From NCBI GenBank assembly GCA_003054695.1, contig QAZA01000002.1, positions 1-58,029 on the forward strand: a DNA stretch of 58,029 nt. Reading direction: 5' to 3'. Shown one piece after another: positions 20,524-29,464 of this stretch; the stretch's first letter is position 1; every line of letters starts with the position of its first letter. The translations under genes were made by a program, and so were the position numbers. Source of the DNA: Verrucomicrobia bacterium LW23. Its GTDB lineage: Bacteria; Verrucomicrobiota; Verrucomicrobiia; Methylacidiphilales; UBA1321. The notes under the pieces were generated by a model. The model worked only from the letters and a program-made list of their open reading frames with translations. It did no database searches and was not told the DNA's origin.

Positions 20524-22329
20524 ATGCTGACGCGAGCGCCCCATCACTCCTCCCTGTTCGCGACCCTGCTGCCGCTGCTGCTGGGCCTGGTCCTTTTCGC
20601 CGCCGCGCCCGTCATGTTGTCCCGTGCGGCGGGGGTGGCGCCGGCAAAGACGGCAAACACGGATGTCACGGGCACCGAGATTTCTGTCCCGGATGACGAA
20701 CTGGGTCGGGGCACGCCGCGCTCCAGCGTGGAGGGCTTCTTTTCCGCCGCGCAGGAAGGCGACTTTAACCGCGCCGCGCTTTACCTCAATCTCGCCCACA
20801 TTGCCCCGGCAAGTCAGGCCGTCGAGGGCCCGCGGCTCGCGCGCCAGCTCTGGTTTGTTCTGGAGCGCCGCGCCTCAATCGACTACGAGGCGCTCAGCAT
20901 CAGCCCGGAGGGCAACAGCAAGGACGGCCTGCCCCCCAATCGCGAGCGCGTGACGCGGATCGAGTGGCCCGGCGGCTTTGCGGATATCAACATGGAGCGC
21001 GTGCGCAGTGAGGACGGCATGGATGTCTGGAAATTCTCCGACCGCTCACTGGCCGGAGTGCCCGCGCTTTACCAGCGCCACAGTATTCCGGTCGTTCACT
21101 CCATGCTCTCGGATGACACGCAGGATTACCTCCTGCGCACCCGGTTTCTCGCATTCTCCGGGCTCACGTGGATCGGCATCGGCATTATGTTGTTGTGCTG
21201 GGGCATCGGCGTCACCATTGGACTTACGGTGACCCGCTGGCTTATCGGCAAGATGACTCCCGGCACTACCGCCAGGCTCTTCAAAACAATATACGTGCCG
21301 CTGGTGCTGTTGGTTGTCACCGCCTGCATCCGCTTTCTCGTACCCCAGCAAATCCTTGCAACGGAGGTGCTTGCGGTGTTTCGTGCCAACACCATGCTCC
21401 TGGTGGCATTTGTCTGGATCATCTTCCGCTTCGCCGACTTTATCGCCGACCAGGCAAATGAGCGAATGCGGGAGCGCGTTGGCGGCATGCACCTGGTCGA
21501 TCTCGTGGTTCGCGTCGTCAAAGTGGTCATCGTGATCATCGCCGTGGTCGTGTGGCTCGACAACATGGGCTACCGCGTCACCACGCTGCTGGCCAGCCTC
21601 GGCATCATCGGCCTTGCGGTGGGCCTTGCATCGCAGAAGTTTATTGAGGACCTGATCGCCGCCATCACCCTGCACGCCACCGGAGTCGTCAGGCGCAACG
21701 AGTCCGTATGTTTTGGCGGCGAAAAAGGCACCGTGGAGGACATCGGCCTGCGCATGACGACCATCCGCCACCATGACCGCACCCTGCTCACCATGCCCAA
21801 CTCGACCTTCGCCGGCATGCAGATCAAAAACATGGCGCGACGCGACAGCTTCCTCTTTGAGGTTACGCTGGGCTTGCGCTACGAAACCACGCCGGACCAG
21901 ATGCGCTACGTGCTCACCGAGTTGCGCGAGCTGCTCTACGCCCACCCCAAGGTGGTCAACGACGGCCTGCGCGTGCGCTTTGCCGGCTTCGGCGGATCGT
22001 CGCTGGATATTGAGATCTACTGTCGCATCAGCGAGGTGAAGCTCGGGGAATATCTCGCCGTCCGGGAGGACCTTAACCTGCGCATTATGGACATTGTGAC
22101 CAGGGCCGGCGCCGGCTTTGCCTTCCCCTCGCAAACGCTGTATCTTACCCGCGACACCCCCGCCGACCCCACGGCCGTGCAAAGGGCCGAGGACCAGGTG
22201 CGCGCCTGGCACGGGGCAAACCGCTACCACCCCCACAAGTTTTCGGACGAGCGCATAGCGGAGCTTTCCGGTACAATGCGGTATCCCTCCCCTCCCGCCG
22301 AGCGCCCCCTGGCGAATGGCGCAAAGTGA
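20524..22329 (+). CDS. MscS-family mechanosensitive channel
   Basis: This 601-residue membrane protein probably relieves osmotic pressure. A signal peptide or first membrane segment (about 10-35) is followed by a soluble periplasmic region (about 45-200). A channel module with several hydrophobic helices comes next (about 215-380). 'LLASLGIIGLAVGLASQKFI' is the pore-lining helix and start of the MscS beta domain, and 'GTVEDIGLRMTTIR' and 'NSTFAGMQIKNM' are family motifs. The C-terminal alpha/beta domain ends near residue 545. I start at ATG 20524 rather than an in-frame TTG four codons upstream. It converges on the LacI gene with only 58 bp between. Confidence 0.92.
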   Translation: MLTRAPHHSSLFATLLPLLLGLVLFAAAPVMLSRAAGVAPAKTANTDVTGTEISVPDDELGRGTPRSSVEGFFSAAQEGDFNRAALYLNLAHIAPASQAVEGPRLARQLWFVLERRASIDYEALSISPEGNSKDGLPPNRERVTRIEWPGGFADINMERVRSEDGMDVWKFSDRSLAGVPALYQRHSIPVVHSMLSDDTQDYLLRTRFLAFSGLTWIGIGIMLLCWGIGVTIGLTVTRWLIGKMTPGTTARLFKTIYVPLVLLVVTACIRFLVPQQILATEVLAVFRANTMLLVAFVWIIFRFADFIADQANERMRERVGGMHLVDLVVRVVKVVIVIIAVVVWLDNMGYRVTTLLASLGIIGLAVGLASQKFIEDLIAAITLHATGVVRRNESVCFGGEKGTVEDIGLRMTTIRHHDRTLLTMPNSTFAGMQIKNMARRDSFLFEVTLGLRYETTPDQMRYVLTELRELLYAHPKVVNDGLRVRFAGFGGSSLDIEIYCRISEVKLGEYLAVREDLNLRIMDIVTRAGAGFAFPSQTLYLTRDTPADPTAVQRAEDQVRAWHGANRYHPHKFSDERIAELSGTMRYPSPPAERPLANGAK

Positions 22330-22387
22330 GCCTTTAGCGCCGATATCGGAGCCAGGCGAATTCGCGCCAAGCTATCTGGACAATGCT

Positions 22388-23485
22388 CTAGATTCGGGCC
22401 GCCTTGGCAGAGGGCGCTGCTTTGGTAATGTCCGCTTGTTTGCGCAGGGTCCGGCCCTCGTGGAACTCGCTGTTGATCAGCAGGATGCGCGATTCTTCGT
22501 CGCGCAGCTGGATGTTTTCTTCCACAAAATTGATCAGCATTTCGGTCGCAACGGCTCCCAGCCGCGCCGTTTGCTGATACATGCCGGAGAGTTCGTCGTC
22601 CCTGCTGCAATCGAGATGGAGGAAGCCGAGCTGGTCTGGGACAGCGAGGTTGAGATTGAGCGTCCAGAGCCACAGCTCCCTGGTCACACCCACGATAACC
22701 TCCGGGCTATGCTGCCTGAACCAGTGGCGGAATGCCTCCTCGGACCAGACGGCAGGTTCGAAGATGCGAAGCTCGATCTGCGGGTATTTGCGGCTGGCGA
22801 CGGTCAGGCCTGCGATCCAGAGGTGGTTAACCTGGCGGATATCGCTCTCGCTCAGGGCGACGCCGATGGTGCGGTAGCCGCGCGCCGCGAGGTTCTGGAT
22901 CGCGGTCTCGATCGTCTGCAGATGATGATTGCAGACGCGCGGCACCCAGGGGGTCGCCAGGGAGTACCCCATCGTCACGGCGCTCATGGTGCTCAGGTCG
23001 ACATTCAGCTCCGTTGTCCCGTGAGGCAGCGGCGCGATGAGCACACCGGGGATGCCGCGCGCGTTCAGCATCTGGACAAAGCGTGATGTGTTTTGCCGGT
23101 ACTCGCCAAGCCAGAAATGCTCCAGCGAGTAACCCGAATGCGCAGCCCGCTCCTGCGCTCCCCGAAAATACTCCGGAAAAGTGTGGAGCGTACGCCAGTA
23201 GTCCGCCGACCTCAGGTTGGTGAGAAACGCCAGCGTGGCCTTATAGCTGGTTTTGCGCCCCTGGCGGATCTGCGTCATCAGGGCCCGCACCATGGGGTTG
23301 GGCTTGTACTGCAGCTCATCCGCAATCTTCCGTATCCGCAGCCGCGTCTCCTGCGCCACCCTGGGGGAGTTGCGCAGCGCCATCGAAACCAGGGCGCGCG
23401 TTACTCCGGCTATGTCCGCAATGCTCTGCAAGGTTACCTTCTCGGGGACTTTTGGCGGCGGGGGATTCGGAAGGTCTTCACTCAT
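22388..23485 (-). CDS. LacI-family transcriptional regulator (LacI-1)
   Basis: This 365-residue DNA-binding regulator probably responds to a sugar. The HTH and hinge lie at about residues 17-70 ('VTLQSIADIAGVTRALVSMAL'), followed by a periplasmic-binding-protein-like sensor domain. ATG 23483-23485 is used; the longer reading starts with a TTG three codons upstream. It belongs to the same subfamily as the regulator at 47922-48941: both share 'RGAQERA', 'NHHL' and 'RGYRxIG' blocks in the same order. It lies downstream of Verru_Chthon cassette 1 on the same strand, separated by one small exported protein. Its paralogue abuts cassette 2. Confidence 0.93.
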   Translation of the reverse strand: MSEDLPNPPPPKVPEKVTLQSIADIAGVTRALVSMALRNSPRVAQETRLRIRKIADELQYKPNPMVRALMTQIRQGRKTSYKATLAFLTNLRSADYWRTLHTFPEYFRGAQERAAHSGYSLEHFWLGEYRQNTSRFVQMLNARGIPGVLIAPLPHGTTELNVDLSTMSAVTMGYSLATPWVPRVCNHHLQTIETAIQNLAARGYRTIGVALSESDIRQVNHLWIAGLTVASRKYPQIELRIFEPAVWSEEAFRHWFRQHSPEVIVGVTRELWLWTLNLNLAVPDQLGFLHLDCSRDDELSGMYQQTARLGAVATEMLINFVEENIQLRDEESRILLINSEFHEGRTLRKQADITKAAPSAKAARI

Positions 23486-23585
23486 GGCGGGCAACGGGGG
23501 GAGCCGTTGTGACGTAGCCTAGCGAAGAAAGGCGCACGGCGCAATGCGGTAGCGACGGGCCGGGCGCACGCCGCCCGCTGGTCGG

Positions 23586-24284
23586 TCAGCGATCCGTAAT
23601 GTTGGCGCGGCGGATCGTCTCTTCGTCCGTCCACGCAAGGGACCAGGCGCGGTTCAGCCGGGGATTCAGCTCGTCGACCCGGAACATGGGGACGGGGTTG
23701 GGCAGCCTAGCCACCCGAGTACCGGCTTTTGCCGCCAGCGCCTGAAGCTCGGCTGTTTTGATTCGCCCAAGCCAGGCCTCGGCGGCGCCGCGCGGCTGAT
23801 GCTCCGTTTCAATGCGAAGGATAAACCGGCCGGCCACCCACACAAAGAGATTCTCCCTGCCGGCAGGCGGCGAGGAATCTTTGATCGCGGGAAACGTCCC
23901 GATCGTGGTGCGATCCGGATTGCCTGTAACCAGGAACATGCTGTTGAACGCGGGAAAGCCGCCCGTGTCCGTAAGCGTAACCGCTGTCTTCGGGACCAGT
24001 GCCGGCCCTCCCGACGCGGCGGCCGGAATCGGCTGGCCTTCCCAGACTCGCGTTGCGATAACCTGCACCCACTCGCTGTTGTAATCGCTGCGCGCCCTGG
24101 ATTCGGTCAGCTTCCAGTCGGCGTCCCCCGGCGAAAGCACCGCAAGGAGGGCGCGGGCGTCAGCCGGCATGACGGGAGGTGTCTCCTGGGCAAGGGCGGT
24201 GGAACGCCATGCAACGGCAATTGTAACCGCAACAGCGGCAATGCTTAAAGCAAAACGAAAGAAGTGGCGGGCTGAATTCAGCAT
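23586..24284 (-). CDS. Small exported protein of unknown function
   Basis: I do not recognise this 232-residue protein. Residues 1-33 form a clear signal peptide ending near 'STALAQE'. The mature part is soluble-looking, with 'PADARALLAVLSPGDADWKL' near the start and a 'GRENLFVWVAGRFILRIE' segment, and no cysteines or membrane spans. The start at ATG 24282-24284 is chosen because AGGA lies 5 nt upstream and a signal peptide follows directly; the longer reading adds 27 residues with no such feature. It sits between the 3' end of cassette 1 and LacI-1 on the same strand, so a link with the cassette is possible but unproven. Confidence 0.75.
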   Translation of the reverse strand: MLNSARHFFRFALSIAAVAVTIAVAWRSTALAQETPPVMPADARALLAVLSPGDADWKLTESRARSDYNSEWVQVIATRVWEGQPIPAAASGGPALVPKTAVTLTDTGGFPAFNSMFLVTGNPDRTTIGTFPAIKDSSPPAGRENLFVWVAGRFILRIETEHQPRGAAEAWLGRIKTAELQALAAKAGTRVARLPNPVPMFRVDELNPRLNRAWSLAWTDEETIRRANITDR

Positions 24285-24363
24285 AAGAATCCTGGTGCTT
24301 TTAAAATAGTATGTAGCCAATGGATTTACCTCTCCGAAACCTGGTGCCTTTGTGCCTAAGCCC

Positions 24364-24387
24364 AATTCGCATATAACTTTGCGAATT
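24364..24387. repeat. AATTCGC hairpin element (copy 1)
   Basis: AATTCGC (24364-24370) and GCGAATT (24381-24387) flank a 10-nt loop. On the minus strand it begins AATTCGCAAAGTTAT, a 15-mer also present in the hairpin at 35342-35384. Each copy lies about 80-130 bp upstream of a minus-strand gene for an exported protein. Confidence 0.6.
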
Positions 24388-24452
24388 TCCCATCTCGGAA
24401 GCTTTGCTAGTCTCCTAAGTCAAAAATACGTATCATTAGCTTGCTACCCCCT

Positions 24453-24569
24453 CCGTTCCGCCCCTTTGTGTCTTCGTGCCTTTGTGGTTAAATAATCCCC
24501 ATTCCCATTTTGCAGAGAAGAGGGGGAACATTAACTACAAAGACACGAAGACACAAAGGGGCGGAACGG
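24453..24569. repeat. 39-nt inverted repeat pair of phrase-like type
   Basis: The arms 24453-24491 and 24531-24569 are reverse complements with two mismatches in 39 positions, around a 39-nt centre. Each arm contains 'TTTGTGTCTTCGTG' and '(G/A)GTTAA', the wording of a phrase-like intergenic repeat. The pair sits directly after the 3' end of Verru_Chthon A. Confidence 0.85.
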
Positions 24570-24585
24570 AACTTATGATATTTAG

Positions 24586-24604
24586 TTCTGATTCAGGACA
24601 CTAG
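24586..24604. repeat. 19-bp repeat overlapping a stop codon (copy 2)
   Basis: TTCTGATTCAGGACACTAG covers the stop codon of Verru_Chthon A. It differs by one base from the copy at 45-63, which covers the stop codon of the giant adhesin. Confidence 0.7.
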
Positions 24605-27600
24605 TTGGTGAGGTACTTGAAGTAGATAATCCGGTACTTCATCAGCGCGCGCAGAGGATTATCCGCCCTGTCCAGCTCCGTTCTCGCGGCTGTGCGGGGA
24701 ATCGCGTACGACTCGGCGAAGGACGGGGCGTCCGGGCCGTCGATGGCGCCGAAGGTGCGTGTCGGCACGGCGCCCAGCACCGGCCCATCCTGGGGCGCGG
24801 TTGCGCTGGTGGCGAGTTCATCGTAGGCGCCGGACGTGGCGTGGCCGTTTCCAGGCACGCCGTCGCGGCCCGGCCAGACGTAGCGCTCGATGACCGCGTA
24901 GAAGCGCTTCTCGCCCAGCACTTTGTCCTTTGCTTCAAACTCGCCGTAACCGGTGTTCTCCGGCGCCTTTTTGACGGACTGCGCCACGCCGTAGACGCTG
25001 AACACGTTGGACTGCGTTGTCATGCAACCCGAAAGATGGCGGACGATCGCCTCCTTGTCGTAATCGGTGGGGCCGTTGCCGTTCTCCGTTACGCCGGGCA
25101 CTTCGCAGATCTGGCCGACGTAGTCGAACCGGCCGCCACTGTCCTGGTAGTCGGCCACGGCCTGGGCAATGTTGTCGCCGTTGGGCATATGGCGAAACAG
25201 CGCCTGCAGGGGCACCACCCGGCGGGCGGGCGTAAAATGGGGGCTATTGGCCGGGTAGATCCTGCTGTTCAGGTTAATCTTGCCTGCCGTGCTGTTCATC
25301 GCCGAAATCGGGGTCGCTTCCTGGTCGCCGTTGACTTTGGTGGGGTTGCGCAGGTAGGAGCAGCCGAGCAGATCCAGAAAGAGCCAGTCCGGCAAGGTGG
25401 CCGGCACCTGCCCGGGCGAGACGGCGGGCGTGCTCGCCTTCAGGGAGAGCGTTTGCCCGGGCGCGTTCCGCCGCATTCCCGTGGATACGAGCGAGAACAT
25501 GCCGGGGGCCGTCCAGCGCGTGGGATAGGTGAGGCCGGACTGGGTGCTGTCGTTATTGAGCTTGGATTCCGCCGGCCCGCGCATGTCCCAGAAGCGGTTC
25601 TTGCTCATGTCGAGGGACGGTGCGGCGAGCGTGCGCGTGTTGATGCCGCCAAGGCTGTCCGCGTCCACCACCTGCCAGTTTTCCACCTTGGCGTTCACGC
25701 GCGAATCGACGACCTCCTGCGACTGAACAACCGTCGCGGTGGTCGCGCCGAATTTATCCAGCGTAAGCGTGATGTTGAAAGGCACGGCGCCCCCGTTGGT
25801 TTTGGCCCTGTAGATTGGATTATCCGCCGGGGCGTTGGGAGAGAAGACGGGGACCAGATCAACAGGGCGGTTGTAGTACTTGCTGTTGTTGTCCATAAAG
25901 CCGGTGGAGTTGCCCATGCGCAGCCACGCGGTAATCTTGACAGTGCTCTCCGGCTTAAAGAGCGCGCGGAACTTGGCCGTGCTGGTGGAGGCCGGATAGG
26001 AGAGCGCCGCGTCGACGCCGCTGGAGGTGTAATTGCTCAGGTACTTCTGGTTTGTCGCGGCCACATAGTAGCTATCCGGGTTCAGCATCATGGTGTTTTG
26101 CGGCGTCCACGACAGCGCGTTGAGCGGCACCGCGGACCAGCCTCCATTCGGCAGATTGAACGTCTGCGAAAGCGATGCGCTGGTGATGTTGTTTGCCACA
26201 ATTCCCGGCGATTCGGCGGTGTAGGAAAGGTATGCCGTCCGGACAAAAAACGCCTGCTTGTTGTCGGCGGGAGTTGTGTCGTACGCATCAAACGCCATGG
26301 CGTCGGGATGCATATACATTTCGAACTGCACGGAGAAGCGAAGGTAATAGCCCTTCAAGGTTGTCACGCTGCCCGTGGTGGTGAAAACCGGCTCCGGGGT
26401 AATGCACAGGGCAATCTCGTTAAGGCGCGGGCCGGGAAGCTGCGGCAGCATGGGTTCGCCGGTGGCCGGGCCGCGCCAGAGATAGCGGTCGGGCGGCTGG
26501 GCTGCGGCGTAGGGGTAGTCGGCGGCGATCATCGTGTTGTTCAGCTCCGCAAGCCGCCCCGGCAGGCTTTGCGGGGAGGACGGGCTGCCGGGCGATCCCG
26601 TGTAGGCGGTGGCGAGCGAGCCCATGCCGAGAAGATTGAGGGCAACCTGATCCGCCTCCGCATCGCCAGTGGAGCCTCCGCCCCACTTCATGGCAAAACT
26701 CTGCGCGGGCATCCCCGGCCAGTCGGAGCGGCGGAAGTAATCCGACAACCGCGAGAAGAGCGGCTGCATCAGCGCGCGGTCGCTGGTGTCCATCTTCCTG
26801 CTATTGGCCGAGGAGAATGTCTGCGTATCCCAGAAGTTTGTCGGCTGATACTCATCCAGGGCATGCTGATACATGGGCGCCCTGCTCAACGAGGCAAGGC
26901 CGCCGGTGACAAAGATGCGCGACTTGCCAAACGCGTTGAACTCCGGGCTGCGGCTGAACGGCGTGAGGTAGAACTTGTTGCGACTGTAAAACGCGTCCGC
27001 GTTGGTGACGTAGTCCTCGTTGCGGATCGCATCCGGCGCCCGCAGGAATCCCCTGGCGTAGATATCGCCATAAAGCTTGTTGCGAATCTTCGAGTCCGCC
27101 GTCTCCAGGATATCGAGGTTGACCGAGGCGGGATGCCCCAGAATGTACTCCATAACCGAGAAGGTGGTATCCGGCGAGGTGCCGTAGCCGATTTTTCGCC
27201 GGATGCGGGGGCTAAGGCTTGTGTAGGGGCTTGCGGCATCCAGACGCATCTTCGCCGCCGTGTCGGACGGTTTGCCCGAAGCCGTGTTAAAGTTGATGCG
27301 CGCGCTCTCGTCGTCCATCCAGAACGCATAGCGCCCGGCAATCTTGTTATTCGCGCCGGCGCTTTGCGTGGCGTCCTGCAGCACGGGTATCCACTTTACC
27401 CGCATGGGCTCGCCGCCGGGGCTAATCGCGTATTCGCCGGAGACGGCCTCCTTCGTGTTCAGGTTCACCGACTCCAGATCGGAATCACTCGATGCCGCGC
27501 CGGAGTGGAGATCGATAAACGAAACCGCGCTGCCGGGGCCCAAGATGGTCAGCCGTCCCGGGTTGCTCGCCCAGTTCTTAACGGTGCCGGGCGCGGGAAG

Positions 27601-27870
27601 GGAGCCGGGCGCGGACGGGCTGGGGATGTTGTTGGCCAGCAGCGACATCGCATGGGCCAGGGCGCAGTCCGCCACGTGTTTGGTCTGCCCGTTCGTCCAG
27701 TTGGAGTGAGAGGCGATCCGCTCGGTGCGCATGGACGAAACGAAGCCCACGATGAGCGTGGTCAGAATCATCAGGAAGAGCAGCGTGATGACCACGGCGG
27801 TTCCCCTGCGGCTTGCACCGCTTTTGCCGCGGCGGCGATTGAGGCGGATGGAGCGAAGGAGGGTACTCAT
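24601..27870 (-). CDS. Verru_Chthon cassette protein A (cassette 1), GspK-like large pseudopilin
   Basis: This 1,089-residue protein is the last and largest of a four-gene cassette. The N-terminus is basic (1-23) and then has one hydrophobic helix (about 24-47, 'GTAVVITLLFLMILTTLIV'). It resembles a prepilin helix with Gly23 at the cleavage point, but position +5 is Ile28 rather than Glu. This is also the hallmark of GspK, the tip pseudopilin of type II secretion. The remainder is a large Ser/Thr/Asn-rich exported domain. A C-terminal block 'DKEAIVRHLSG...VLGEKRFYAVIERYVW' is shared with the A protein of cassette 2. The ATG overlaps the stop codon of gene C by one base (TAATG), so translation is coupled. 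Function is unknown; a role at the tip of a pilus-like fibre is my inference. Confidence 0.88.
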   Translation of the reverse strand: MSTLLRSIRLNRRRGKSGASRRGTAVVITLLFLMILTTLIVGFVSSMRTERIASHSNWTNGQTKHVADCALAHAMSLLANNIPSPSAPGSLPAPGTVKNWASNPGRLTILGPGSAVSFIDLHSGAASSDSDLESVNLNTKEAVSGEYAISPGGEPMRVKWIPVLQDATQSAGANNKIAGRYAFWMDDESARINFNTASGKPSDTAAKMRLDAASPYTSLSPRIRRKIGYGTSPDTTFSVMEYILGHPASVNLDILETADSKIRNKLYGDIYARGFLRAPDAIRNEDYVTNADAFYSRNKFYLTPFSRSPEFNAFGKSRIFVTGGLASLSRAPMYQHALDEYQPTNFWDTQTFSSANSRKMDTSDRALMQPLFSRLSDYFRRSDWPGMPAQSFAMKWGGGSTGDAEADQVALNLLGMGSLATAYTGSPGSPSSPQSLPGRLAELNNTMIAADYPYAAAQPPDRYLWRGPATGEPMLPQLPGPRLNEIALCITPEPVFTTTGSVTTLKGYYLRFSVQFEMYMHPDAMAFDAYDTTPADNKQAFFVRTAYLSYTAESPGIVANNITSASLSQTFNLPNGGWSAVPLNALSWTPQNTMMLNPDSYYVAATNQKYLSNYTSSGVDAALSYPASTSTAKFRALFKPESTVKITAWLRMGNSTGFMDNNSKYYNRPVDLVPVFSPNAPADNPIYRAKTNGGAVPFNITLTLDKFGATTATVVQSQEVVDSRVNAKVENWQVVDADSLGGINTRTLAAPSLDMSKNRFWDMRGPAESKLNNDSTQSGLTYPTRWTAPGMFSLVSTGMRRNAPGQTLSLKASTPAVSPGQVPATLPDWLFLDLLGCSYLRNPTKVNGDQEATPISAMNSTAGKINLNSRIYPANSPHFTPARRVVPLQALFRHMPNGDNIAQAVADYQDSGGRFDYVGQICEVPGVTENGNGPTDYDKEAIVRHLSGCMTTQSNVFSVYGVAQSVKKAPENTGYGEFEAKDKVLGEKRFYAVIERYVWPGRDGVPGNGHATSGAYDELATSATAPQDGPVLGAVPTRTFGAIDGPDAPSFAESYAIPRTAARTELDRADNPLRALMKYRIIYFKYLTN

Positions 27871-28856
27871 TATGGCAATGCGTTGGTTAGCGGGACGCGG
27901 ACGACAAGGGTTTCGGCGGGGATCCGCGCTTCGGCCAGTTCGGCCTGAAACTCCCGGATCTGGTCAGGAATATCGACGGCGGTGGTGGGAGGCGGCATCG
28001 TGGGCAGCATCGGCTTGCGCGCCAGCGTGCGCGAATCCACAAGCACGAGTGTAATCTCGATGCTTCCCGGCAGACGATGAGCCGGCTGGGCCGAGGCGGT
28101 AAGGTACTGAAAGGTATCGCCGGAGCTGAACGCCCCGTCCCGGCCCGCCATCTGAAACGGCGCCGCCGAGTTAAACTGCATCGGCGTCGCCCCCGCCAGG
28201 CCGGGCGCCGCGCTGAGAAAGGGGATCGGATTCCCGGCGGTGTCGAGGCATCGGATCCACATCCCGACAACGCCATCGGCCACGGTGGACACCGCGCAGT
28301 TGGTGCTTTCGGGATCGAACAGCGACGGATCGCAGGCGGAAAGCCAGGGCGTGGTGTTCCAGGCGGGGGCGGTCGTTCCCGCCTGGTACCAGGGGCTATC
28401 CGGGGCCAGGAGAAAGCGGTTGAGCCGATAGATGCCGGCCGCGTCGTCCCGCGTGAGGTAGTAGCCGATCTCGCACAGGCTGGTGCTTGTGGCTCCGGGG
28501 CGGGTCCGGCTCGGCGTATCCACGGGGGCTATCCAGAAGAGACTGCTGGAATTGGCCGCCACGGCAGGGGGTGTGGTGACAAGGCCGGTGAGTCGCGGCG
28601 TTTGCACCAGCTGAAATCGATCCGAAACCAGCGCCCCGGTGAGTTCGCGCGACATGAGCTCCAGCACCGCACGCCCGGTTTGCATGGAGTCCACCTTCTG
28701 GAAGCTGCTGATCCAGATCCGCTGCACGCCCTGAGTGGTAACCAGCAGTATCCCCAAAAGCAGCGCAAAGACACCCATCGAGACGATGAGCTCGATAAGC
28801 GTGACGCCCCGTTTGCCTGACCCGCGGCGGCGGCGATGTGGTACTGCCTGCTTCAT
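27870..28856 (-). CDS. Verru_Chthon cassette protein C (cassette 1), GspJ-like prepilin
   Basis: This 328-residue protein has a classical type IV prepilin N-terminus: a basic leader, Gly17 as the cleavage residue, then 'VTLIELIVSMGVFALLL' with Glu22 at +5. The 'GVF' within the helix resembles GspJ. The exported domain contains two Cys pairs in 'SACDPSLFDPESTNCAV' and 'WIRCLD'. It should be processed by prepilin peptidase and inserted in the inner membrane before assembly. Its start overlaps the stop of gene B by four bases (ATGA) and its stop overlaps the start of gene A. No peptidase or assembly ATPase gene is nearby, so it must rely on machinery encoded elsewhere. Confidence 0.88.
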   Translation of the reverse strand: MKQAVPHRRRRGSGKRGVTLIELIVSMGVFALLLGILLVTTQGVQRIWISSFQKVDSMQTGRAVLELMSRELTGALVSDRFQLVQTPRLTGLVTTPPAVAANSSSLFWIAPVDTPSRTRPGATSTSLCEIGYYLTRDDAAGIYRLNRFLLAPDSPWYQAGTTAPAWNTTPWLSACDPSLFDPESTNCAVSTVADGVVGMWIRCLDTAGNPIPFLSAAPGLAGATPMQFNSAAPFQMAGRDGAFSSGDTFQYLTASAQPAHRLPGSIEITLVLVDSRTLARKPMLPTMPPPTTAVDIPDQIREFQAELAEARIPAETLVVRVPLTNALP

Positions 28857-29395
28857 TGGTTAACCTTCGGCTGGTAAGAGGGGCTGGCCGACTCCCATCC
28901 GCGATCCGTGGCGGGAGTAACCAGAATGCTGAACCTTCGTCGCTGATTGCCGATCGGCGCTCCAGTCGCGCGATCGAGCGGCCAGGCTATGGCGACAGCG
29001 GCCACCGCCAGCCGCGCGTTGGGCGGCGGGGACGCATGGGGCCCGATGGTTACATCCACCCGATAAACGGCGGTGGGATATCCCTCCGATTCATCCGCAA
29101 CCGCCGCAAGGCCGGATTTATCGTAGAAGAGCGGCGCCAGGTCGGTTGTCTGGCCGGAAGCCAGCGCTGCGTCCGAGGGAAACGGAGTACCGTCCAACCT
29201 CACTTTCACGTCCTGCAGGATGAGGCTGGTGATCGAGTCGCTGATCGATTCCTTCAGCGAAGTAACGCCCACCGCCATAAGGCTCAGGATGGAGAGGATC
29301 GCCAGGGCCATAATGCCTAGTGCCAGAGCAGCTTCCACCAGCGAGAAGGCGCGGAGGCCGTAGAGAGCGGCAAGGCGGCGGGGAGGCGTTGTCAT
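28853..29395 (-). CDS. Verru_Chthon cassette protein B (cassette 1), GspI-like prepilin
   Basis: This is a 180-residue prepilin-like protein. The leader ends at Ala16, followed by 'FSLVEAALALGIMALAIL' with Glu21 at +5. The 'SLVE..LALGI' pattern and short length match GspI among type II minor pseudopilins. The mature domain is small, without Cys. It is second in the D-B-C-A order, 69 nt after gene D and overlapping gene C by four bases. The purine-rich stretch just upstream (around 29400-29445) provides several possible ribosome binding sites. Confidence 0.87.
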   Translation of the reverse strand: MTTPPRRLAALYGLRAFSLVEAALALGIMALAILSILSLMAVGVTSLKESISDSITSLILQDVKVRLDGTPFPSDAALASGQTTDLAPLFYDKSGLAAVADESEGYPTAVYRVDVTIGPHASPPPNARLAVAAVAIAWPLDRATGAPIGNQRRRFSILVTPATDRGWESASPSYQPKVNQ

Positions 29396-29464
29396 TGCGG
29401 TGCGGCGAGGAAGAGAGGAGGAAGGAGGAATATTAAGAAGAAGGGCCGGCCGGTTTGCCGATTT

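Larger units (their letters stand above)
24285..24600. other. Repeat-rich gap downstream of cassette 1
   Basis: No gene is supported. The gap holds a short hairpin (24364-24387), a 39-nt inverted repeat pair (24453-24569) and most of a 19-bp stop-codon repeat (24586-24604), each listed separately. It forms the boundary between Verru_Chthon A and the small exported protein. Confidence 0.7.

Noticed and set aside
24841-27948. 1,035-codon plus-strand frame opposite Verru_Chthon A
   Set aside because: Antisense shadow; the minus strand has the coupled cassette junctions and a membrane helix.
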